Source: Youhaiella tibetensis (GTDB lineage Bacteria > Pseudomonadota > Alphaproteobacteria > Rhizobiales > Devosiaceae). Taken from it: DNA of 64,000 nucleotides. The stretch covers positions 3,101,260 through 3,165,259 of the forward strand of contig NZ_CP041690.1 of the NCBI RefSeq assembly GCF_008000755.1. The letters run 5' to 3'. The notes beneath the pieces are model-generated. The model worked only from the letters and a program-made list of their open reading frames with translations, was not told the DNA's origin and ran no database searches. Made by a program: the position numbers and the translations under genes. Positions 1 through 12,267 of the stretch are shown piece by piece. Numbering within the stretch: position 1 is the first letter of the stretch; each line of letters opens with the position of its first letter.

Positions 1-1793
<1,793 letters not shown>

Positions 1794-1797
<4 letters not shown>

Positions 1798-3065
1798 CGT
1801 CCCGCCAGGTACTTGTCGATCATGGGCTGGGTGATCAGCGTAACCCCCTCTTCGGTGCGCCTGAACCAGCGCGCATCGAATTCGGGATCCTCGCCCACCA
1901 CCAATCCGTCCGGTATCTGCACGCCACGGTCGATCACCACCTTGCGCAACCGGGCGCCGCGCCCGATCTGGCAATAGGGCAGCACCACCGCCTCGTTGAG
2001 CTCGGAATAGGAGTGCACGCGCGCACCTGTCGACAGCAGCGTGCGATGCAGCATGCCACCCGAGACGATGCAGTCGCCCGAAACCAGCGAGGACACCGCC
2101 GAGCCGCGCCGCCCGTCCACGTCGTGGACGAACTTGGCCGGCGGAGTGATCTCCGCATAGGTCCAGATCGGCCAGTCCCGGTCGTAAAGATCGAGCTGGG
2201 GCACGACGTCCGTCAGGTCGATATTGGCCTTCCAGTATGCGTCCACCGTCCCCACGTCGCGCCAATAGGCCACATCCTCCTTGGAGGAGCGCACGCAGGA
2301 GCGCGTGAACCGGTGGGCCCAGGCCGTGCCGTTCTTGACGATGTAGGGAATGATGTCCTTGCCAAAGTCGCGGCTCGAGCCCTCGGTGGCAGCGTCACGG
2401 CGCAATTGCTCCATCAGGAACCGCGTCTCGAAGACATAGATGCCCATCGAGGCCAGCGCCGTATCGGGCTTGTCCGGAATACCTGGCGGGTCCTTCGGCT
2501 TTTCGACGAAATTGATCACCCGGTCGCGCCCGTCCACGGCCATCACGCCAAAGCCCGTGGCTTCCATGCGCGGCACTTCCAGGCACCCGATGGTCACGTC
2601 CGCGCCCGTATCCACGTGCTGGCGGAGCATGATTTCATAGTCCATCTTGTAGATATGGTCGCCCGCCAGCACCACGATGTAGCGCGCGCCATAATCCTCG
2701 ATGATGTCCATGTTCTGATAGACCGCATCGGCCGTGCCCGCATACCACATGTCTTCCGACACGCGCTGGCTCGCGGGCAGCACGTCGAAGCTCTCGTTAC
2801 GCTCGGGCCGCAGGAAGTTCCAGCCGCGTGAGAGATGCCGGATCAGGCTATGCGCCTGGTACTGCGTGGCCACCGATATGCGGCGGATACCCGAGTTGAG
2901 GGCATTGGAGAGCGCGAAGTCGATGATGCGCGACTTGCCCCCGAAATACACGGCCGGCTTGGCGCGCCGGTCCGTCAGTTCCATCAGCCGGGTGCCGCGT
3001 CCCCCGGCCAGTACATAGGCCATTGCCTCGCGCGCCAGAGGCGATGGAGTCCGATAGTCTGCCAT
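1794..3065 (-). CDS. glgC: Glucose-1-phosphate adenylyltransferase (ADP-glucose pyrophosphorylase)
   Basis: Makes ADP-glucose from glucose-1-phosphate and ATP, the committed and usually allosterically regulated step of glycogen synthesis. The 423-residue protein has the nucleotidyltransferase motif [12 protein letters not shown] near residue 21, the [15 protein letters not shown] block, the substrate-binding FVEKPKDPP segment, and a C-terminal left-handed beta-helix region. A strong ribosome binding site (GGGAGGG, eight bases from the ATG) supports the start. The gene follows glgB after 25 nt and its stop overlaps the glgA start by four bases. It is a full-length, ordinary member of the family. 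Confidence 0.97.
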
Positions 3066-3090
3066 ATCTCAAGCCCTCCCGACGCCCGGA

Positions 3091-5286
3091 TTACTCCGGG
3101 TCGTATTTCAAGATCAGTGTTGCCAGGGGCGGAAGGTAGAGCGTGGCCGTCGCCGGCCATCCTTCGCCCGCATTCTCACGCGCAATGACCGCACCCTGGT
3201 TGCCCTTGTTGGACCCGCCATACCAGCCGGCATCGGTGTTGACCCGTTCGACCCACCGTCCGGCCTGCGGCATGGGCAGGCTATAATTGTCACGTGGCAC
3301 TGGCGTGAAGTTCGAGATCACCACCACCGGATCGGACCCCGGCGCCCGCCTGACCCAGGCGAATACCGAGTTATGGTGATCGTTTCCGATGATCCACTCG
3401 AACCCTTCCGGCTCGCAATCGCGCGCGTGCAGGGCCGGCAGTTCGCGATAGGCGGCGTTGAGGTCCCCTACCAGGCGCCGAACCCCCTCGTGCATGCCCG
3501 CATCGAGCAGCCACCAGTCGAGCGCCTTGCCTTCGTCCCACTCGTCGCGCTGGGCGAATTCCTGGCCCATGAACAGCAGCTTCTTGCCCGGGTGTCCCCA
3601 CATGTAGGCGTAATAGGCCCGCAGGTTGGCGAACTGCTGCCAGTCGTCGCCCGGCATCTTGTTGATGAGCGAGCCCTTCCCGTGCACCACCTCGTCATGG
3701 CTGAGCGGCAGTACGAAGTTCTCCGAGAACGCGTAGATCAGCCCGAACGTCATGTCGTTGTGGTGATACTTGCGATAGATCGCCTCGCGGCTCATGTAAC
3801 GCAGGGTGTCGTTCATGAACCCCATGTTCCACTTGAACCCGAAGCCGAGCCCGCCCGTGTGCACCGGCTGGCTGACCCCTGGCCACGCCGTGGATTCCTC
3901 CGCGATCATGAACGTGCCCGGATGGAGCCGGTAGGCCTCCTTGTTCACCCGCTTGATGAACTCGATGGCCTCCAGGTTCTCGTTGCCACCATGCTTGTTT
4001 GGCACCCACTCGCCCGCATTGCGCGAGTAATCGAGATAGAGCATGGAAGCCACTGCATCCACGCGCAGCCCGTCGATGTGGAAATATTCGAGCCAGTAGA
4101 GCGCATTGTTGACCAGGAAGCTCACCACTTCCTTGCGCCCGAAATTGTAGATCGCCGTGTTCCAGTCCGGGTGGTAGCCCTTGCGCGGATCGAGATGCTC
4201 GTAAAGCGCCGTGCCATCGAACCGCGCCAACCCATGCTCGTCGGTCGGGAAGTGTGCGGGCACCCAGTCCAGGATCACGCCTAGCCCCGCCTCATGGGCG
4301 GCATTGACCAGCCGTGCGAACCCCGCCGGGTCGCCGAAACGCGAAGTCGGCGCATAGAGCCCCGTCGGTTGATAGCCCCAGGACGGATCGAACGGATGCT
4401 CGCTGATGGGCAGCATCTCGATATGGGTGTAACCCAGGTCCGCGACATAAGGCACCAACTGCTCGGCGAGCTGGTCGTAGGTCAGGAACCCACCGTCCGG
4501 CCGGCGGCGCCACGAGCCCAGATGCACCTCGTAGATGGACATCGGCTCGCGCCGCCAGTCCTTCTTGCGGCGCTCTTCCATGTAGTCGCCGTCGGACCAG
4601 ACGAAGGGCGTCGGGTCGGGCACCACAGAGGCCGTCTTGGGCCGCAATTCCGATTGTCGGGCGAACGGATCGGCCTTGAGCGGCACCAGTTCCCCGTCCT
4701 TGCCGACGATCTCGTATTTGTAGAGCGTGCCCGTCCCCAGCACCGGGATGAACACTTCCCAGATGCCTGTATCGAACCGGCAGCGCATTGGGTTGCGGCG
4801 GCCGTCCCAGTCGTTGAACGGCCCCACCACGCTCACGCGCCGGGCGTTCGGAGCCCACACCGCGAAATGCGTGCCGTGGATGCCCTCGAATTCCATCTCG
4901 TGCGCGCCGAGCTTGTCGAAGAGCCGCAGGTGGCTGCCCTCGCCGATGTAGTAGTCGTCCATCGGACCGAGTACGGGGCCGAAGCTGTAGGGATCGTAGA
5001 CGTCCCACTCCCCGCCGGTATTGGCAGCGCGGTAGCGGATGGGGCTGCGCTTGTCGACGTCGACCTTGCCCTCGAAGAACCCGGCCGGATGGCGCGGTGC
5101 CAGCACTCCGAGGTCGCGCCCGTCGAGCGTGAACGCTGAGACCGTCTCGGCATGGGGAATGAAGGCGCGCAGCACCCAGTCCTGCCCGATCTGCTGGAGT
5201 CCTAGTACTCCAAACGGATCACTATGGGTGCCATTGACGACCGCTTCGACGTCCTTCGGGTCCGCCTGCCAACTCGCCTTTGCCAC
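3091..5286 (-). CDS. glgB: 1,4-alpha-glucan branching enzyme (GH13)
   Basis: Introduces alpha-1,6 branches into glycogen. The 731-residue length matches the common GlgB form with two N-terminal carbohydrate-binding modules. The second module (FAVWAPNARRVSVVGPFNDW, about residues 143-162) is CBM48. The GH13 catalytic residues are visible: nucleophile Asp in DGLRVDAVASMLY, acid/base Glu in MIAEESTAWPGV, and the transition-state Asp in LSHDEVVHGKGS. The start is GTG at 5286, three nt after the glgP stop, with a GGGGGCGAG ribosome binding site inside the glgP end. It is followed by glgC after 25 nt. Confidence 0.97.
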   Translation of the reverse strand: MAKASWQADPKDVEAVVNGTHSDPFGVLGLQQIGQDWVLRAFIPHAETVSAFTLDGRDLGVLAPRHPAGFFEGKVDVDKRSPIRYRAANTGGEWDVYDPYSFGPVLGPMDDYYIGEGSHLRLFDKLGAHEMEFEGIHGTHFAVWAPNARRVSVVGPFNDWDGRRNPMRCRFDTGIWEVFIPVLGTGTLYKYEIVGKDGELVPLKADPFARQSELRPKTASVVPDPTPFVWSDGDYMEERRKKDWRREPMSIYEVHLGSWRRRPDGGFLTYDQLAEQLVPYVADLGYTHIEMLPISEHPFDPSWGYQPTGLYAPTSRFGDPAGFARLVNAAHEAGLGVILDWVPAHFPTDEHGLARFDGTALYEHLDPRKGYHPDWNTAIYNFGRKEVVSFLVNNALYWLEYFHIDGLRVDAVASMLYLDYSRNAGEWVPNKHGGNENLEAIEFIKRVNKEAYRLHPGTFMIAEESTAWPGVSQPVHTGGLGFGFKWNMGFMNDTLRYMSREAIYRKYHHNDMTFGLIYAFSENFVLPLSHDEVVHGKGSLINKMPGDDWQQFANLRAYYAYMWGHPGKKLLFMGQEFAQRDEWDEGKALDWWLLDAGMHEGVRRLVGDLNAAYRELPALHARDCEPEGFEWIIGNDHHNSVFAWVRRAPGSDPVVVISNFTPVPRDNYSLPMPQAGRWVERVNTDAGWYGGSNKGNQGAVIARENAGEGWPATATLYLPPLATLILKYDPE

Positions 5287-5289
5287 GCG

Positions 5290-7776
5290 TTACTCGCCCC
5301 CACTTACCGGCACGCTCCAGATGTCCTCGGCATATTGCCGAATGGTCCGGTCCGACGAACTCCATCCCATATTGGCGGTGTTTCGTATCGCCATGGAATA
5401 CCATTTGTTTGGGTTATTCCAGAGGTTATCGATCTTGCGCTGCGTGGCGGCATAGGCATCGAAGTCCCGCGCCACGAAGAACCAGTCGTGATCGTAGAGC
5501 CCGCCGATGAGATCGCGATAACGGTTGCGGTCGTCCGGCGAGAAGAGCCCCGAGGAGATCGATTCCAGCGCCTCCTTGAGGCGCGGTGAATTGTCGATCG
5601 AGGCGCGCGGCACTTCGCTGCGCGCGCGCTTCTCGGCCACCTGTTCTGCGGTCAGTCCGAAGATGAAGATATTCTCGTCCCCCACATTGTCGCGCATCTC
5701 GATATTGGCGCCGTCGAGCGTCCCGACGGTCAAGGCGCCGTTGAGCCCGAACTTCATGTTGCCGGTCCCCGACGCCTCCATGCCGGCAGTCGAAATCTGC
5801 TCTGACAGGTCCGCCGCCGGAATGATCGTCTCGGCCAACGACACATTGTAGTTGGGCAGGAACACCACCTTGAGCAGGCCCCGCACGGACGGATCGTTGT
5901 TGATGACCTTGGATACGTCGTTGATAAGCTTGATGATCAGCTTGGCGTTCCAGTAGCCCGGCGCCGCCTTGCCTGCGAATACCTTTACGCGCGGGACCCA
6001 GTTTCGTTCCGGATGGGCGCGAATTTCGTCGTAAAGCGCCACCGCCTCGATGATGTTGAGCAGCTGCCGCTTGTATTCGTGGATGCGCTTGATCTGCACG
6101 TCGAACAGCGCATCGGGCGACACCACGATGTTCATGCGCTCACGGATGAGATCGGCCAGCGCCGCCTTGTTGGCACGCTTGATGGCCGCGAACTGCTGCT
6201 GGAAGTTCGGATCCTCCGCATGCGCCTCGAGCGCCTTGAGCAGCATTACATCGTCCTGGAAATCCGGGCCGATCCTGTCGGTGATGAGCCGGGTGAGGCC
6301 GGGATTGCACTCGAGCAGCCAGCGGCGCGGCGTGATCCCGTTGGTCTTGTTGTTGATCCGGTCCGGGTAGAGCCGGTGGAGGTCCTTGAAGACCGTCTTC
6401 TTCATGAGCTCGGTGTGGAGCGCGGAGACGCCGTTGATGGAATGAGAGCCCACGAAGGCCAGCTGCCCCATGCGCACCCGCCGCCCGCCATTCTCGTCGA
6501 TCAGGGAAATGGCGGCGACCTGCGTGTCGTTGAACCCGGCGCGCGTGCGCGCGTCGGCCAGCACTTCGGCATTGATCGAGTAGATGATCTGCATGTGCCG
6601 CGGCAGCAGCCGCTCGAGCAACGCCACCGGCCAGGTCTCGAGCGCCTCGGGCAGCAGCGTGTGGTTGGTGTAGCCGAAGACGCCCCTGCAGATGGTCCAT
6701 GCCGCCGCGAACTTCATTCCGTGCAGGTCCATCAGGATGCGCATCAGTTCTGCCACCGAGATGGCCGGGTGCGTATCGTTGAGCTGCACTGCGACCTTGT
6801 CGGGGAGCGAACCCAGGTCTCCGTATTGCTGCAGATGCCGGCGTACGATGTCCTGCAGCGAAGCCGAGGAGAAGAAGAATTCCTGGCGCAGGCGCAGCTC
6901 CTGCCCTGCCGGGGTTGCGTCGGCGGGATAGAGCACGCGCGTGATCGCCTCGGCCTTGGCGCTTTCCTCGAGCGCGCCGATATGGTCGCCCGAATTGAAC
7001 CGGTCGAGCAGGATCGGGTCGATCGGCTGCGAGCTCCACAGGCGCAGCGTATTCACCCGCGCCCCGCGCCAGCCCACCATCGGAGTATCGAAGGCCACCG
7101 CCAGCACGTGGTCGGACGGGCGCCATTCCTGCCGCACCGTGCCGTCGGGCTCGGTGATCGGTTCGACATGCCCGCCGAACCCGATTTCGTACGAGCTCTC
7201 GCGTCGCTCGAATTCCCAGGGATTGCCGTGCGCCAGCCATTCTTCGGGCAGTTCGACCTGCCAGCCCTCGCTCATTTCCTGGCGGAAGAGGCCGTGCACG
7301 TATCGGATACCGTACCCGTAGGCCGGGATCTTGAGCGTCGCCATCGATTCCATGAAGCACGCCGCCAGCCGACCGAGGCCGCCATTGCCCAGCGCCGCAT
7401 CCGGCTCCAGGTTCACCAGCATCCCCACGTCGACATCGAGCGATTTGAGCGCGTCCTGCACCTGCTCCATGATGCCGATATTGCTCATGGCATCGCGCAT
7501 CAGGCGCCCGATCAGGAACTCGAGGCTGAGGTAATAGACCCGCTTCTTGCCCGTGCGCCAGGTATCGCGCGAGGACTCCATCCACTGGTCCATGATCCGG
7601 TCACGGACCGTCAGGACCGTGGCCGTCAGCCAGTCGTGCGGGCGCGCAACTGCTGGATCCTTGCCGACCGAATAGGTCAGCCTTTCCAGGATTTCCTGGC
7701 GAAGCGTCTCAACCGAAGAAGTGCGCGGTTCGGGACGAGGGGCATTGGAGTCGATGACGAGTGGCTGTTCGGCCAT
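5290..7776 (-). CDS. glgP: Glycogen/starch/alpha-glucan phosphorylase (GT35)
   Basis: Releases glucose-1-phosphate from glycogen by phosphorolysis, with pyridoxal phosphate as cofactor. The 828-residue length is typical. The N-terminal half has LEPDAALGNGGLGRLAACF, and the pyridoxal phosphate lysine lies in EASGTGNMKFGLNGALT near residue 675. It is the first gene of the operon, so breakdown and synthesis enzymes are made from one transcript, as in many proteobacteria. An AAGAGGA sequence lies directly before the ATG, with unusually short spacing. The 113-nt gap upstream, to the end of the antiporter gene, is the probable promoter region, although I could not point to clear -35/-10 boxes. Confidence 0.97.
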   Translation of the reverse strand: MAEQPLVIDSNAPRPEPRTSSVETLRQEILERLTYSVGKDPAVARPHDWLTATVLTVRDRIMDQWMESSRDTWRTGKKRVYYLSLEFLIGRLMRDAMSNIGIMEQVQDALKSLDVDVGMLVNLEPDAALGNGGLGRLAACFMESMATLKIPAYGYGIRYVHGLFRQEMSEGWQVELPEEWLAHGNPWEFERRESSYEIGFGGHVEPITEPDGTVRQEWRPSDHVLAVAFDTPMVGWRGARVNTLRLWSSQPIDPILLDRFNSGDHIGALEESAKAEAITRVLYPADATPAGQELRLRQEFFFSSASLQDIVRRHLQQYGDLGSLPDKVAVQLNDTHPAISVAELMRILMDLHGMKFAAAWTICRGVFGYTNHTLLPEALETWPVALLERLLPRHMQIIYSINAEVLADARTRAGFNDTQVAAISLIDENGGRRVRMGQLAFVGSHSINGVSALHTELMKKTVFKDLHRLYPDRINNKTNGITPRRWLLECNPGLTRLITDRIGPDFQDDVMLLKALEAHAEDPNFQQQFAAIKRANKAALADLIRERMNIVVSPDALFDVQIKRIHEYKRQLLNIIEAVALYDEIRAHPERNWVPRVKVFAGKAAPGYWNAKLIIKLINDVSKVINNDPSVRGLLKVVFLPNYNVSLAETIIPAADLSEQISTAGMEASGTGNMKFGLNGALTVGTLDGANIEMRDNVGDENIFIFGLTAEQVAEKRARSEVPRASIDNSPRLKEALESISSGLFSPDDRNRYRDLIGGLYDHDWFFVARDFDAYAATQRKIDNLWNNPNKWYSMAIRNTANMGWSSSDRTIRQYAEDIWSVPVSGGE

Positions 7777-7889
7777 TCCTCTTATCCATGTTCATAGCGA
7801 TGTTCCCCTCTATGCACACTCTGGCATGCAATCGATGCAGATGAAAAGCCCGGAAATCGGTCGAGCCTCCTACCCCTTCGCGCCCCGCG

Positions 7890-9734
7890 CTAAACCTGCT
7901 CGCGATCTCCCGTTTCCGCCTCGTCCGGACCGGTGGTCGAAACGCCGCCTTCGCGGGCCTGCTCTTCGGCATTGCTGATCAGCAGGTCACGGCCGGCGGT
8001 GATGCCGCCGCCCATCTGCTGGAGCTCGAAGCGCTTGGCATCGCGGCCGCGCACGCCGGCGATCACCTCGGCGGCCTCATCGGCAGTGGCCCCCAGCGCC
8101 TGGGCGACGCGTGAACCGAACGTCAGGGCGGATTCGAAGGTCTCGCGGATCTGGTACTCGACGCCCGTATTGAGCAGTTCGATAGCATGCCCGCGATCGA
8201 AGGCGCGCGCGTAGACCCGCGCCAGCGGGAACTCGTCGCGCAGCAGTTCGGCAATGCGCGTGGCCGATTCCTTCTTGTCCACGCAGATCATGATCACGTC
8301 GGCCGTGCCGGCTCCCGCGGCCCTCAGGATATCGAGGCGCGTGCCGTCGCCGTAATAGACCTTGAACCGCAACTGCGAGGCGGCCCGGATCATGTCGGTG
8401 TCGTTGTCGATGATCGAGACCCGGTGCTTGAGCACCAGCAGCGGCTGCGTGGCGATCTGCCCGAAGCGCCCGAAGCCGATCACCAGTACCTGGCCGTGCA
8501 GGCCATCGGGGATCTGCTCCACTCCCTCCATAGACTGCTGCCGCTTGGGCATGAGATAGCGCAGCGCGATGAGCGAGAAGGGTGTGAGCACCATCGAGAG
8601 GATCACGGTGGCGGTGAAAATATTGTTGGTCGGCCCCGAAATCAGGCCCGCCGATGCCGCCGTGGTATAGAGCACGAACGCGAACTCACCGCCCTGCGCC
8701 ATCATTACGGAGCGTTCGAGGGCCTCCGCATGGCCGCTCTTGGTGATGCGGGCCACCAGGTAGATGACCGCTCCCTTCACCAGCATGAACGCCACCACGC
8801 TCAGCGCAATGATCTGCCAGTTCGAGATCACCACCGAAACATCGAGCGCCATGCCGACGGCGAGGAAAAAGAGGCCTAGCAGCAGCCCGCGGAAAGGCTC
8901 GACATCCGCCTCGAGCTGGTGCTTGAAGCTCGAGGTCGAAAGCAGCACGCCGGCCAGGAACGCGCCCATGGCCATCGAAAGCCCGCCCATTTCCATGACC
9001 ACCGCCGCGCCGAGGACGACGAGAAGCGCGGCGCCGGTCATCACCTCGCGCGCCTTGGCATCGGCCAGGAACTTGAACACCGGGTTGAGGATCCATCGTC
9101 CCACGGCAACCAGTCCGATCACGGTGCCCAGCGCCACTCCGATGCCGATGAAGCGCGACATGAAATCTCCGCCCTCCCCCGTAGGAGCGATGATGGCGAC
9201 GATGGCAAGCAGCGGCACGATGGCGAGATCTTCGAGCAATAGGATCGAAACGATCTTCTGGCCCGGCTCGGTCGCCAGTTCGCCCCGCTCCTCGAGCACC
9301 TGCATGACGATCGCCGTCGATGTCAGAACGAAACCCATGCCGAAGACGAAAGCCACAGCCGGCCCGAAGCCGAGCAATATCCCGACCACGGTCAGGATCG
9401 CTCCGCACGCGAGAACCTGCAGCACTCCGAGCCCGAAGATCTGCTTGCGCAGTGCCCAGAGCCTTTGCGGCTCCATTTCGAGCCCGATGATGAACAGGAA
9501 CAGCACTACGCCTAGTTCGGCTGCGTGCAGGATCGCCTGCGGGTCGCTGACGATCTTGAGGCCGAACGGCCCAACCACCAGGCCCGCCGCCAGGTAACCC
9601 AGGACCGAGCCCAGGCCCAGTCGCCTGAATACCGGCACAGCGATGACGCCCGCCGCGAGCAGGATCACGACCTGTACCAGATCGATGCCGCCATGCGCCG
9701 CCAGTTCGGCAGCGTGTTCAGTTGCGCTTTCCAT
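7890..9734 (-). CDS. Kef-type monovalent cation:proton antiporter (CPA2) with TrkA-N domain
   Basis: An inner-membrane antiporter that exchanges K+ or Na+ for protons. Residues 15-390 or so form the Na_H_Exchanger fold with about twelve membrane segments, including FLFIIGLEMEPQRL and FVLTSTAIVMQVLEERGEL, both typical of KefB/KefC. Residues 405-525 form a Rossmann TrkA-N domain (QVLVIGFGRFGQIATQPLL) that binds nucleotide. The 614-residue length fits KefB/KefC. No KefF/KefG ancillary flavoprotein is adjacent, so glutathione regulation cannot be claimed. The 68-nt gap from the AI-2E gene upstream permits cotranscription. Ion specificity is not determined from sequence. Confidence 0.9.
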   Translation of the reverse strand: MESATEHAAELAAHGGIDLVQVVILLAAGVIAVPVFRRLGLGSVLGYLAAGLVVGPFGLKIVSDPQAILHAAELGVVLFLFIIGLEMEPQRLWALRKQIFGLGVLQVLACGAILTVVGILLGFGPAVAFVFGMGFVLTSTAIVMQVLEERGELATEPGQKIVSILLLEDLAIVPLLAIVAIIAPTGEGGDFMSRFIGIGVALGTVIGLVAVGRWILNPVFKFLADAKAREVMTGAALLVVLGAAVVMEMGGLSMAMGAFLAGVLLSTSSFKHQLEADVEPFRGLLLGLFFLAVGMALDVSVVISNWQIIALSVVAFMLVKGAVIYLVARITKSGHAEALERSVMMAQGGEFAFVLYTTAASAGLISGPTNNIFTATVILSMVLTPFSLIALRYLMPKRQQSMEGVEQIPDGLHGQVLVIGFGRFGQIATQPLLVLKHRVSIIDNDTDMIRAASQLRFKVYYGDGTRLDILRAAGAGTADVIMICVDKKESATRIAELLRDEFPLARVYARAFDRGHAIELLNTGVEYQIRETFESALTFGSRVAQALGATADEAAEVIAGVRGRDAKRFELQQMGGGITAGRDLLISNAEEQAREGGVSTTGPDEAETGDREQV

Positions 9735-9801
9735 TGAGAATCCGGGCTGTGTGCTATCGAGGGGAAACGATAGTCGTGATCCGCGGGCAGCCCGTCAAGC
9801 G

Positions 9802-11097
9802 TCACCCTGCCGCGGGCGCCGCGCTGCTGCCACCCTTGCTCCTGCGGCGCGTGGGTTTTTCTGGCGCCGGCTCGGCCGGCGGCGCCTCTTCGGGAAGCTT
9901 GGCTTCCTCGGCGCGCCGCTCCGACTCTTCCTCCTCGCGCCGCTTGGCGGCGATTTCCTCGGCGGCCTCGCGCACGACGCGCGCCCGCACCCGCGCCGGT
10001 ATCGGCGCTTCCTCGTCTACGCCCCTGGGCAAGACGTGCTCGAGGAACGACGTCAGCATCAGGAGCGAGGGTACGGCGACAAGCCCGCCAACGGGACCCC
10101 ATACCCAGATCCAGAAGCCGATCGAGAGAAAGACGAGGAAAGGATTGAGCGTCAGCGTCCGCCCCAGAATTTGCGGGGTGATCACCTGCCCTTCCGAAAA
10201 ACTGATGACGAGGTAGAGCCCCACCGGCAGCAGCACATGCACCAGGTCCTGCTGGGTGCCCAGCGCCACCACGAACAGCACCGTCACCATCACTGCCTGG
10301 GCCACATAGGGAATGTAGTTGACCAGCGCCGCGAGCGCTCCCCACAGTACCGGCGAAGGCATGCCCGCCGCCCACATGGCCAGCGTCACCGCCACGCCCA
10401 CGCAGAAGTTGATCACGGTCACCGAAAGCAGGAACCGCGAGACCTTGGTCTCGACATCCCGGAAGACATGCGCCGTCCGCCAGCGCATGCGGCGTGTCAC
10501 GCATACCGAGAGCGCTGCCGCCCGAATCTGGTGACGTGTGGCGAGGAAGAAATAGAGGCTCACGAGGAACACCAGGATCTGCGCAAAGAGCGCGGGCGCC
10601 TGGAGGGCGATATCGGTAACCGGGTTGCCGCTGTCGACCGTCACCGACATCGTGGCCCCGCCCCCGACGATCTCGCGCACCTGGTTCTGAAGCGTCGCTA
10701 TTGCCGAGAGCGGTTCGCGCAGCGCCATCGCCTCTCCGCGCAGCTTCTCCCAGATTGCCGGAATGCGCGCGACCCACTCGGAAAGCGGCACCGCAAAGAG
10801 CGTCATGCCCATGGCGAGCAGCACGATGAAGAGAATGACGACCATCCCCGCCGAAAGGCCCGGCGGCACGCCGACGCGCTCGAAGCGGTCGGCCAACGGG
10901 CCGAACATCAGCCCGATGGTGACGGCGATGAACACCGGCGCCAGCAGCACCTGTGCGGCATCGATCGCAACGAACGCCACCACGCACGCGATCAGCACGA
11001 TGCCGAAGCGCGCAGCGTTATTGAGTATGCGTTCGAACTGCGAATTTTGCGGGCTGGTCCCCAGCGGCAATCGTTGCCCCAAACCGGTGTTCGCCAA
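9802..11097 (-). CDS. AI-2E family transporter (TqsA/PerM-like membrane protein)
   Basis: A multi-pass inner-membrane permease of the AI-2E (UPF0118) family. Members have been linked to autoinducer-2 export or Na+/H+ antiport, so the substrate here is open. The 431-residue protein shows about eight hydrophobic segments, with the family's C-terminal GRTLTLNPFLVFLSIGFWIW and a glycine-rich GPVGGLVAVPSL block. The last 90 residues are hydrophilic and highly charged (REEEESERRAEEAKLPEE), followed by Pro/Ala-rich sequence and a basic RRRSKGG tail, a cytoplasmic extension. The TTG start at 11097 is favoured by GGAGG nine bases upstream. It is divergent from the nucleoside hydrolase gene. Confidence 0.88.
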   Translation of the reverse strand: MANTGLGQRLPLGTSPQNSQFERILNNAARFGIVLIACVVAFVAIDAAQVLLAPVFIAVTIGLMFGPLADRFERVGVPPGLSAGMVVILFIVLLAMGMTLFAVPLSEWVARIPAIWEKLRGEAMALREPLSAIATLQNQVREIVGGGATMSVTVDSGNPVTDIALQAPALFAQILVFLVSLYFFLATRHQIRAAALSVCVTRRMRWRTAHVFRDVETKVSRFLLSVTVINFCVGVAVTLAMWAAGMPSPVLWGALAALVNYIPYVAQAVMVTVLFVVALGTQQDLVHVLLPVGLYLVISFSEGQVITPQILGRTLTLNPFLVFLSIGFWIWVWGPVGGLVAVPSLLMLTSFLEHVLPRGVDEEAPIPARVRARVVREAAEEIAAKRREEEESERRAEEAKLPEEAPPAEPAPEKPTRRRSKGGSSAAPAAG

Positions 11098-11219
11098 AGC
11101 CGTGATCCTCCAAACCGTGACAACGGACAGCGCGTCCCTTCGTTCCAGCGCCCCAATCGACGGCGGTGCAAAGCCTCAGTATTGTCCGGGCCGGAATCGA
11201 AACGCTGCAAGGCAAAGCA

Positions 11220-12161
11220 ATGAAAAAGAAGATCATCATCGACACCGATCCGGGCCAGGACGATGCGGTAGCCATCCTGCTGGCGCTGGCCTCCCCGGAG
11301 GAACTGGAGGTTCTCGGTGTCGTGGCCGTCGCCGGCAATGTCGGCCTTGCCAACAATTCGAGGAATGCCCTCAAGGTTGTCGAGCTTTCCGGCCGCACCG
11401 ACATTCCGGTCTATGCCGGCTGTGCCCGCCCGCTGCGCCGTCCGCTCGTTACCGCCGAGCATGTCCATGGCGACACCGGCCTCAATGGCCCCGACCTGCC
11501 CGAGCCCGCGATCGCGCTCCAGGACCAGCACGGGGTGGATTTTATCATCGAAACACTCCTCGCCCATGAGCCGGGCACGGTCACCCTGTGCACCCTCGGG
11601 CCACTGACCAACATCGCCATGGCCCTCAACAAGGCGCCCCAGATCGCCTCGCGCATTGCCGAGATCGTCATGATGGGCGGCGCCTATTTCGAGGTCGGCA
11701 ACATCACTCCGGCGGCCGAGTTCAATATCTATGTCGATCCCGAGGCCGCCGACGTCGTGATGCGCTGCGGCGCGCCCATCACCATCCTGCCGCTCGACGT
11801 CACCCACCAGGTCCAGTCCACCCGCCCGCGCATCGATGCGCTGCGGGCCCTGGGCAATCGCTCCGGCGCCGCGGTAGCGGATATGCTCACCTTTTCGGAG
11901 AGCTTCGATCTCGAGAAATACGGCTGGGAAGGCGCCCCGCTGCACGATCCGTGCGTTACCGCCTACCTGCTCAAGCCCGAACTCTTCGAGGGGCGCCTCT
12001 GCAACGTCACCATCGAGACGGCAAGCGAGCTGACGGTCGGCATGACGGTCGCCGACTACTGGCACGTCACAGACCGGCCGCGGAACGCCACTTTCATGCG
12101 CAATGGCGACGCCGAAGGCTTCTACGCCCTGCTGACCGAACGCCTCGCGCGCCTCCCCTGA
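11220..12161 (+). CDS. Inosine-uridine preferring nucleoside hydrolase (IunH/RihA type)
   Basis: Hydrolyses the N-glycosidic bond of ribonucleosides to base plus ribose for salvage. The protein of 313 residues starts MKKKIIIDTDPGQDDAVAIL, where IDTDPGxDDA carries the calcium-binding aspartates of the family. GNVGLANNSRNALKVVE, VHGDTGLNG and the later EFNIYVDPEAADVV and HDPC blocks are also canonical. The open frame reaches back to 11166 (GTG region), but homology begins at the ATG at 11220, preceded by an AAGG-like site. It is divergent from the AI-2E gene with 122 nt between them. Substrate preference cannot be decided here. Confidence 0.93.
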   Translation: MKKKIIIDTDPGQDDAVAILLALASPEELEVLGVVAVAGNVGLANNSRNALKVVELSGRTDIPVYAGCARPLRRPLVTAEHVHGDTGLNGPDLPEPAIALQDQHGVDFIIETLLAHEPGTVTLCTLGPLTNIAMALNKAPQIASRIAEIVMMGGAYFEVGNITPAAEFNIYVDPEAADVVMRCGAPITILPLDVTHQVQSTRPRIDALRALGNRSGAAVADMLTFSESFDLEKYGWEGAPLHDPCVTAYLLKPELFEGRLCNVTIETASELTVGMTVADYWHVTDRPRNATFMRNGDAEGFYALLTERLARLP

Positions 12162-12176
12162 TCCACGCGCAAAATC

Positions 12177-12204
12177 CCGGCCTCCCTACCCCGCGGGAGG
12201 CCGG
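12177..12204 (+). terminator. Hairpin after the nucleoside hydrolase gene
   Basis: Ten-base arms CCGGCCTCCC (12177-12186) and GGGAGGCCGG (12195-12204) enclose an 8-nt loop, starting 15 nt after the stop. No U-run follows on the plus strand, so it is a likely but not classical terminator; it may instead stabilise the 3' end of the transcript. Confidence 0.5.
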
Positions 12205-12267
12205 AATAGCCCTCTCGCCACCTCCGGCGAAATCCCCTATGTTCGCTCGCCTTCCGGAGCGCCCCAC